Positions 40,706-45,810 of a DNA stretch of 45,810 nucleotides are shown in pieces. A model generated the notes under the pieces. It saw nothing but the letters and a program-made list of their open reading frames with translations. It was not told where the DNA came from and did not search any database. The stretch spans positions 1 to 45,810 of the forward strand of contig DASYJY010000238.1 of NCBI GenBank assembly GCA_035995985.1, in the 5' to 3' direction. The translations under genes were made by a program, and so were the position numbers. Position 1 is the stretch's first letter. Each line of letters begins with the position of its first letter. Source of the DNA: JADGNZ01 sp035995985. Its GTDB lineage: Bacteria > Acidobacteriota > Thermoanaerobaculia > Gp7-AA8.

Positions 40706-41832
40706 GGCAGGAACGTCCCGAAATGTTTTCGCTCGATGCGGCTGGCGACGGCTTGGCCAATCGTCACGAGAGTGTCCATCTGATCGATGGCATCGAGCTG
40801 CTGCACTTTCTCCGGAATCGCGCCTTTCACGCCCAGGGTGTCGAGGCCTTTCGCGGAGAGATCGGCGTCGTAGCGAGCGTAACGGAACGCGCGGCCGTGA
40901 TCGGGAGCGTCGTCCGGCACCACGAGATCGCCGAGCTCGCGATCGATCGGCGCGCCGTACACGCAGCGTCCGACGGTGCGGCAGTTGATGTCCTGATCGA
41001 CCTGCGCCGCGTACATGACGGCGAATGCGAGCGACTTCAGTCCCGCGAAGAGATTCGACTCCGGCGCAACGGCGAACGGGCCGGTGGCGGGAGCCGATCC
41101 GGTGCCGACCGAGATGAGAAGCAGCTTCTTTTCGCCGCGCTCCCACTCCAGGTTGTACGGCGCGAGCGTGGCCATTCGATAGAGAAGAAACGCCGGATTG
41201 TTGTACGCGGTCGTTCCGCCGTCGACGAACACGAAGTCTTTCTTCGGATCGTCCTTGTCGAGCTGGATCACTTCGGGCGGGAAGTACACCGGCGCGGCCG
41301 TGCTGGCGCGCACGAGTTGCCACAGCGGCAGTTTCAGATTGCAATCGGGCCGCTCCGGGCCGCAGTACTTTGCCTCGGGATTGCTGCTGACCGGCCAGGG
41401 AGAATCGGTGGTGGCATTCCGCGTGACGACGAGCAGCAGGCAGTCGAGATCGTCGGGCGAGAGCGTGGTCTTCTCGCCGAAGACTTTCTTGAGCTCCTTC
41501 GCGAGCGGATCCGACGAGTAGAGGCTCTTCCAGCGCGCAAACAACGTGCGCTCGTCGAACATCAGCGGTCCGGTCTCGCGATAAAACGTGATCAGCTCAT
41601 CGACCGTTTTCCCGCGCGCCAGTCCAGCCGCGATGATCGCGCCAGTGCTGGTTCCTGCGATGTAGTCGAAGTACGTTCCGAGCGTCTGTCCGACGATCTC
41701 TTCGATCCGTTTGAGGATCTGCAGCGTGATCATTCCGCGGATGCCGCCGCCGTCGAGCGCAAGCATCCTGCGCGGACGCGAGTCCGCATAGCGCGATGCG
41801 AGGCGCGTCCATAAGGCGGGAGTTTTCTGCAT
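40702..41832 (-). CDS. patatin-like phospholipase (CapV-like candidate effector)
   Basis: A 376-aa patatin family lipid hydrolase. All catalytic elements are present (numbered from the ATG at 41832): oxyanion loop DGGGIRG at 27-33, nucleophile S62 in GTSTG, and D204 of the DGG motif (FVFVDGG). It has no signal peptide, so it acts in the cytosol on membrane phospholipids. The GGGIRG/GTSTG arrangement and length are shared with CapV-type patatins, which are CBASS effectors. TATACT (41839-41844, minus strand) lies 6 nt before this ATG; an ATG 21 bp further upstream (41853) would be upstream of that -10. It is translationally coupled to the following gene and is divergent from the LytS-type kinase gene. 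Confidence 0.93.
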   Translation of the reverse strand: MQKTPALWTRLASRYADSRPRRMLALDGGGIRGMITLQILKRIEEIVGQTLGTYFDYIAGTSTGAIIAAGLARGKTVDELITFYRETGPLMFDERTLFARWKSLYSSDPLAKELKKVFGEKTTLSPDDLDCLLLVVTRNATTDSPWPVSSNPEAKYCGPERPDCNLKLPLWQLVRASTAAPVYFPPEVIQLDKDDPKKDFVFVDGGTTAYNNPAFLLYRMATLAPYNLEWERGEKKLLLISVGTGSAPATGPFAVAPESNLFAGLKSLAFAVMYAAQVDQDINCRTVGRCVYGAPIDRELGDLVVPDDAPDHGRAFRYARYDADLSAKGLDTLGVKGAIPEKVQQLDAIDQMDTLVTIGQAVASRIERKHFGTFLP

Positions 41833-41931
41833 GAAGAAAGTATACGGCGGCATCGCCGGTTCGCCGCACGCCGATCACCATTCGCTGCATTCTCGCGGCG
41901 TTTCGCCGAATCGTGCCGCAAACTCGCGGGC

Positions 41932-42990
41932 ATGACTCCGCGCCGCATGGCCTGGCGGTTCGCCGCGATCTTCTGGACGTTGTTCGGCGTCGTCACCGGC
42001 ATCCAGGTCTGGATCAGCATGATCACGCACGGCCATTCGGTGCCGCTGCTGATCTTCTACAACGTCCTGATCTCGGAGGGATGGCTCCTCGCCACCGTCG
42101 TTATCGTCTGGCTGGCGCGCCGTTTTCCGGTCGTTCCGCCGCGAAGCCTTGCCATCCTCGTGCACTTTTTCGCGGCCTGTGTAATCGCGGTCGTCCACGG
42201 CTTCTACTGGCTCGGGTTGATGCTCGCGCTCAGGCCTTATGACCGCATGACGGCCGAGCCGTCTCAGCTCGATATTGCGGACATCCTTTTCTATCGCCTG
42301 CCGCTGGAGTGGCTGCTCTACTGCATGGTCCTCGGCGCGGCGACGGCGTTCGAGTTTTATGAGCGCTACCGCGAGCGCGCGCTGCAGGCCGCACAGCTCG
42401 AGACCTCGCTTGCCGACGCGCGCCTGCACGCGCTGGAGCTGCAGATCCAGCCGCACTTTCTCTTCAACACGCTCAACGCGATCAGCGGACTCGTTCGCGT
42501 GAAACGGAACGATGAAGCAATCACGATGCTGGCCGGTCTGAGCGAACTGCTGCGCTACACCCTCGATCATGCCGGCGATCAGAAAGTTCCCCTCGACGCC
42601 GAGCTGGCCGTACTGCGCCGCTATCTCGAAATCCAGCGCGCGCGTTTTCCGGACCGGATGTCATTCACGATCGACGCGTCGGCCGAGGCCGGAAGGGGCG
42701 CGGTGCCGACGCTGCTTCTGCAGCCACTGGCGGAAAACGCCATCCGCCACGGCATCGAACTGAGCGCGTCGCCGGGAGTGGTGAACGTGCGCGCGTTCCG
42801 CAACGACGGCCATCTCAACATCGAAGTCTTCAACACCGGCATCCTCGGCGAACGAAGCGACAGCGGCATCGGAGTGCGCAACACGCTGGACCGGCTGCGG
42901 CATTTGTACGGGGATGACGCGCGCTTCGAACTCGTTCCGAAGGACGACGGCGTGTTGGCGTCAGTGCAAGTTCCGTGGAGTACGTTGTGA
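41932..42990 (+). CDS. LytS-type sensor histidine kinase
   Basis: A 352-aa kinase. Four membrane helices lie in residues 8-140. The His_kinase domain has the phosphoacceptor H175 in QIQPHFLFNTLNAI, followed by a short ATPase domain with PLAENAIRHGIE and DSGIGVRNTLDRLRHLYG. These are the hallmarks of LytS/YehU kinases that pair with LytTR regulators. Its partner is the LytTR regulator at 43246, separated from it by a 195-bp repeat element. The signal is unknown. The start lies 99 bp from the divergent patatin start. Confidence 0.92.
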   Translation: MTPRRMAWRFAAIFWTLFGVVTGIQVWISMITHGHSVPLLIFYNVLISEGWLLATVVIVWLARRFPVVPPRSLAILVHFFAACVIAVVHGFYWLGLMLALRPYDRMTAEPSQLDIADILFYRLPLEWLLYCMVLGAATAFEFYERYRERALQAAQLETSLADARLHALELQIQPHFLFNTLNAISGLVRVKRNDEAITMLAGLSELLRYTLDHAGDQKVPLDAELAVLRRYLEIQRARFPDRMSFTIDASAEAGRGAVPTLLLQPLAENAIRHGIELSASPGVVNVRAFRNDGHLNIEVFNTGILGERSDSGIGVRNTLDRLRHLYGDDARFELVPKDDGVLASVQVPWSTL

Positions 42991-43029
42991 TTTGTTCGAT
43001 TGCACGAGCAACGCGTGACAAATCCGGTC

Positions 43030-43224
43030 GTCGGCGAAGCCGGCGTGAGAACCGTAGCCCACGGGTTCACCCGTGGGACGCTGATGCGTATCGATTTGTG
43101 AGCCCGCCTTGGCGGGCGAGAGAAAGCTTTCTTTCGCCCGTTAAAACGGGCTCACGAGATCGCGCCACCTTGAAACCCCCAGCTAAAAGCTGGGGGCTAC
43201 GGTTCTTACGACGGCTACGCCGCC
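43030..43224. repeat. 195-bp composite inverted-repeat element, copy 2 (inverted core)
   Basis: The same architecture and length as copy 1 (29535-29729). The left terminal repeat (43030-43062) differs from copy 1 at one base. The right repeat (43192-43224) is more diverged, with 5 mismatches to the left arm. The 54-bp core (43100-43153) is the exact reverse complement of the copy 1 core, while the flanking hairpins (CCCACGGG/CCCGTGGG and CCCCCAGCT/AGCTGGGGG) keep the same order as in copy 1. It sits between a kinase and its regulator. Confidence 0.93.
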
Positions 43225-43245
43225 GGTGTGCTTGTGCAAATCGCC

Positions 43246-44013
43246 ATGACTGAAAATCCTTTCCGCATCCTGATCATCGACGACGAGCCGCTCGCGCGCG
43301 AATCGGTCCGCGCGCTGTTGTCCGAGGATGCCGAAGTGAACGTGGTGGGGGAGGGGACGGGCAGCGACGCGGTCGCGCTGATCGCCCGCACGCGGCCGGA
43401 CCTGCTCTTCCTTGACATCCAGATGCCGGAGGTTGATGGCTTCGCGGTGATTGAGCAGATCGGCGCGGACACCGTCCCCGCCGTCATCTTCGTCACCGCG
43501 TACGACCGCTACGCCGTCCGCGCCTTCGAAGTCCACGCGCTCGACTACCTGCTCAAACCGTTCGACGACCGCCGTTTCGCCGAGGCGCTGGCGCGCGCGA
43601 AGGAGCGGGCTCGCGGACGGCAGCGCGGCGAGATCGATCACCGCATCGCCGAATTGCTCGCCGAGCGCGAGATGCCGCGAACGCGCTTCCTGATCCCGGC
43701 GCGCGAGAAAACGATCGTCGTCGACGCCGCCCAGATCGATTGGATCGAAGCCGCCGACTACTACGTGACGCTGCACGCCGGCCCGGCCGCCCACCTGCTA
43801 CGCCAGACGATGGACGAAATCGAAAAGCAACTCGACCGCCGCCACTTCTTCCGCGTCCACCGCTCCGCCATCGTCAACATCGACCGCGTCCGCGAGATCC
43901 ACCCCCTCTTCCGCGGCGACTGCGCGCTGGTACTCACCGATGGACGCCGCATCAAGTTGAGCCGCAGCCGGCGAAAAGATTTCGAGGCGCTCTTCGCGCA
44001 GCCGCGCGCGTAG
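43246..44013 (+). CDS. LytTR-family response regulator
   Basis: A 255-aa regulator. The receiver domain (1-120) has D57 (FLDIQMP) as phosphoacceptor, acidic E/D residues at 12-14 and K109-P (LLKPF). The LytTR DNA-binding domain is at about 150-250 (FRVHRSAIVNIDRVREI, then VLTDGRRIKLSRSRRKDFEALF). It is the likely partner of the LytS-type kinase upstream. The ATG at 43246 begins the conserved receiver; a GTG at 43228 is in frame but lies next to the repeat. The TPM-domain gene begins 3 bp after the stop, so that gene may be co-transcribed. Confidence 0.94.
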   Translation: MTENPFRILIIDDEPLARESVRALLSEDAEVNVVGEGTGSDAVALIARTRPDLLFLDIQMPEVDGFAVIEQIGADTVPAVIFVTAYDRYAVRAFEVHALDYLLKPFDDRRFAEALARAKERARGRQRGEIDHRIAELLAEREMPRTRFLIPAREKTIVVDAAQIDWIEAADYYVTLHAGPAAHLLRQTMDEIEKQLDRRHFFRVHRSAIVNIDRVREIHPLFRGDCALVLTDGRRIKLSRSRRKDFEALFAQPRA

Positions 44014-44016
44014 CGG

Positions 44017-45525
44017 ATGGCGTACATTGCTTCGCACGCAATGCAAACCCTGCAAAGAAAAAAAGTCTATGTCGCCGCCTGGATCGTCTTCGGCCTGTCG
44101 CTGCTCGTCTCGCGCGGATCGGTCATCGGCGATGCCGTCACTTTCTCACGCCAGCTCGCCAAGGGCGGCGTCACGCCCTACGGCTTCATCGGCATCCTCC
44201 TGTTCATCCTCGGCTGCTTCACGAATGTGATTCTGGCGGCGTCGCGCATCATTCTGCACACGACGCGGCCGTCGCTCGGCTGGCGCATCCTGCTGATCGG
44301 ATCGGTCATCAACAACGCGGCGATCGGAGCGTTCTTTTACGGCGGCTATCTGAAGAACGCGTCGTACTGGCTCTGGCTGCTCGCCTTCGTCATCGCCACC
44401 GGTTCCCTTCTGTTGCTCCCGGCCGATCCCGTCGCTGCGCGTCCAAAGGCGAAGCGGCGGTTGGCGGTCACTGACGACTCCGTCCCGTCCTTACTCTGGG
44501 CCTGGCTCGCCTTCACTGTCTTCTGGATCGGCGTAATGGTGATCGCGTTCATTCATCCGCCGAAACTGATCGCTGCCTCCACGCTCCCGAAGCCATTGAA
44601 GCGGCTGACCAGCTACGTTGACGATCTCGCCCGCGTGATGCCGCTCGCCGACGCCGCGCGCATCGATGCGAGCCTGGCCAGCTTCGAAAAAGAAACGTCG
44701 AATCAGATCGCCGTCGTGGTTTACCCGGAGGCTCCCGCGGACGACATCGAAGACTTCACGATTCACGCCGCCGAGACGTGGAAAGTCGGCCGGCAGGGAC
44801 GCGACAACGGAGCCATCCTCTTCGTCTTCCTCAAACAGCGCATCGCCCGCCTCGAAGTCGGCTACGGACTGGAAGGCGCATTGCCGGACGCTGTCGCGCG
44901 ACAGATTCTCGACCAGCAACTCTCCGCCAGCATCGCCGGCGGAAACGTAGCCGAGGGAATCGACCACACAGTCGCCGCGATGATGGACCGCGTCCGCTCC
45001 GAATACACCGCCGGCCGCGCCCCCGGAATCGTCCGCACCACTCTGGCCCGCCTGCGCAGCGTCTTCACCGTCGCCGCGCCGCAGGCGTGGCCCGTCATCC
45101 GCGACACCACCGCCGACCAGCGCGTAGGCATCTCCTTCTTCCTCTCCCTGATCGGATTCGGAATCGCCGACGGCCTCGCCAACGCGGGACGCATCTGCGC
45201 CAACCTCGCGCGCTTCGGGATGAACGTCGTCCGACGCCGTCCCCTCGGCTTCGGCACAGTCCCCGTCCAACTCGACTCCCTCATCGACACGATCAAACTG
45301 ATCGCCGTCCTTGCCGTCCCGCTAGCCGGGATCGTCGTCCTGATCGCCGGCGGCGGAGCATTTGGCGGGGCAGGGGCGAGCGTTCATTGGAGCGGCCCGA
45401 TTTCAGGCGGGACAAACGTCAAGGACACACCCGCCCTTGCATCGCCCGTTACGGATCGGAGGTCTGGCCCCGCATCAATGCGACGCGGTTTGCTCCCTGC
45501 GGATCGAAAGATCCGGCCCACGTGA
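44017..45525 (+). CDS. TPM-domain (YgcG family) membrane protein with an unusual C-terminal tail
   Basis: A 502-aa protein. The first 185 residues hold about five membrane helices. A TPM domain follows at about 200-340: TSYVDDLARVMPLADAARIDASLASFEKETSNQIAVVV in outline, then GRQGRDNGAILFVF and RLEVGYGLEGALPDA. TPM domains in YgcG-like proteins are periplasmic folds with a role in membrane-protein or photosystem maintenance in plants. Another helix precedes the typical Gly-rich C-terminus (GGGAFGGAGASVHW). Such proteins normally end there, but here 40-odd further residues follow, rich in R, S and P and without pattern, as if the original stop was lost. ATG at 44017 or at 44041. Confidence 0.85.
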   Translation: MAYIASHAMQTLQRKKVYVAAWIVFGLSLLVSRGSVIGDAVTFSRQLAKGGVTPYGFIGILLFILGCFTNVILAASRIILHTTRPSLGWRILLIGSVINNAAIGAFFYGGYLKNASYWLWLLAFVIATGSLLLLPADPVAARPKAKRRLAVTDDSVPSLLWAWLAFTVFWIGVMVIAFIHPPKLIAASTLPKPLKRLTSYVDDLARVMPLADAARIDASLASFEKETSNQIAVVVYPEAPADDIEDFTIHAAETWKVGRQGRDNGAILFVFLKQRIARLEVGYGLEGALPDAVARQILDQQLSASIAGGNVAEGIDHTVAAMMDRVRSEYTAGRAPGIVRTTLARLRSVFTVAAPQAWPVIRDTTADQRVGISFFLSLIGFGIADGLANAGRICANLARFGMNVVRRRPLGFGTVPVQLDSLIDTIKLIAVLAVPLAGIVVLIAGGGAFGGAGASVHWSGPISGGTNVKDTPALASPVTDRRSGPASMRRGLLPADRKIRPT

Positions 45526-45560
45526 TCGCGACAACAGCATGAATCAGCCGTGCGTCACGC

Positions 45561-45810
45561 GGCTCACACCGTGAATCACCCGGCTCACGCCGTGCGTCAT
45601 CCGGCTCACGCCGTGAGTCACCCGGCTCACGCCGTGAATCACCCGGCTCACGCCGTGATCCGCCGGCTCACGCGGTGAGTCAAGCGGCTCACGCGGTGAG
45701 TCAACCGGCTCACACGGTGAGTCAAGCGGCTCACGCGGTGAGTCAACCGGCTCACACGGTGAGTCAACCGGATCACACGGTGAGTCAACCGGATCATACG
45801 GTGAGTCAAG
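45561..45810. repeat. 21-bp tandem hairpin-unit array running off the right edge
   Basis: Twelve units start at 45561, 45582, 45603, 45624, 45645, 45665, 45686, 45707, 45728, 45749, 45770 and 45791. All are 21 bp except the unit at 45645 (20 bp); the last is cut by the window edge. The consensus is GGCTCACGCCGTGAGTCACCC, with a CTCAC...GTGAG inverted repeat in each. The first five and the last seven form two sub-families (CCGTG against CGGTG). There are no spacers, so it is not a CRISPR. Units of three-fold length keep frames open, but the 20-bp unit breaks them. The preceding 45526-45560 has a degenerate lead-in. Confidence 0.95.

Noticed and set aside
38867..41814. Long plus-strand frames (638 and 363 codons) opposite the patatin pair
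   Set aside because: Composition typical of antisense frames; the minus strand carries the patatin and YELG motifs.
38732..41832. Standard CBASS operon
   Set aside because: No CD-NTase, Cap2/Cap3 or HORMA/TRIP13 gene is next to the patatin; both flanking genes are accounted for as other families.
45561..45810. CRISPR array or repetitive protein (VSHPAHA heptads)
   Set aside because: No spacers; reading frames are broken by the 20-bp unit at 45645 and there is no start region.

Overview
The window is a G+C-rich, gene-dense bacterial chromosome segment with about 42 protein genes on both strands. I saw no rRNA, tRNA, IS transposase or CRISPR array. The cell envelope looks diderm: there is a TonB-type protein, a lipoprotein, and a BamA-like barrel carrying its own protease and beta-propeller. 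Together with a DUF4388 protein, a eukaryote-like (type II) glutamine synthetase, SLH repeats and many GGDEF, PAS and two-component proteins, this suggests an Acidobacteriota-like soil or sediment organism. That placement is inference from gene content, not from a marker gene.

Layout. 1-4.4 kb: a multi-PAS/GAF diguanylate cyclase running off the left edge, an M50 protease, an SRPBCC protein and a secreted 70-aa peptide with DPNG repeats. 4.4-7.0 kb: an AbrB-PIN toxin-antitoxin pair, a cystathionine synthase/lyase-family enzyme with a small CPCC protein, then a 43-bp tandem-repeat array. 7.4-11.6 kb: a TetR regulator divergent from an exported SLH subtilase, then a ureohydrolase. 11.6-15.5 kb, minus strand: TonB-type protein, RodA, VanZ-like protein and MFS transporter. 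15.5-20.1 kb: two small membrane proteins, a DUF4388 protein and an ABC exporter. 20.1-24.3 kb: a large palindromic element, an exported metallo-beta-lactamase-fold hydrolase, a small zincin, a GAF-GGDEF protein and glutamine synthetase II. 24.5-29.5 kb: a catalase-fold protein, a YeaQ-like protein, an atypical P450, an RBBP9-type hydrolase, an NtrC-type regulator and a small acidic protein. 29.8-35.7 kb: DprA, then a lipoprotein/CsgG-like/protease-barrel operon. 35.8-38.7 kb: a PAS histidine kinase and a chromate-type transporter. 38.7-41.8 kb: a patatin phospholipase coupled to a nucleotide-hydrolase-like/TPR/SLOG-like protein. 41.9-45.5 kb: a LytS/LytTR pair and a TPM-domain protein, then a 21-bp repeat array running off the right edge.

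Two themes stand out. First, the patatin pair (38732-41832) has the make-up of a prokaryotic conflict (anti-phage) system: an effector lipase beside a large protein with a candidate nucleotide-hydrolysing domain, TPR-like repeats and a possible ligand-binding domain. No cyclic-nucleotide synthase is present, so it is not a standard CBASS locus. Second, the intergenic DNA is full of structured repeats: hairpins built from 7-9-bp units that sit on or supply stop codons, two 195-bp inverted-repeat elements whose 54-bp cores are in opposite orientation, one 0.37-kb palindromic element, and two tandem arrays of hairpin units.

A further cluster places a catalase-fold protein near a P450 that lacks the usual oxygen-activating residues, which hints at peroxide or hydroperoxide chemistry. 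Several genes have a -10-like hexamer only 5-9 nt before the start codon and no Shine-Dalgarno, suggesting leaderless mRNAs.
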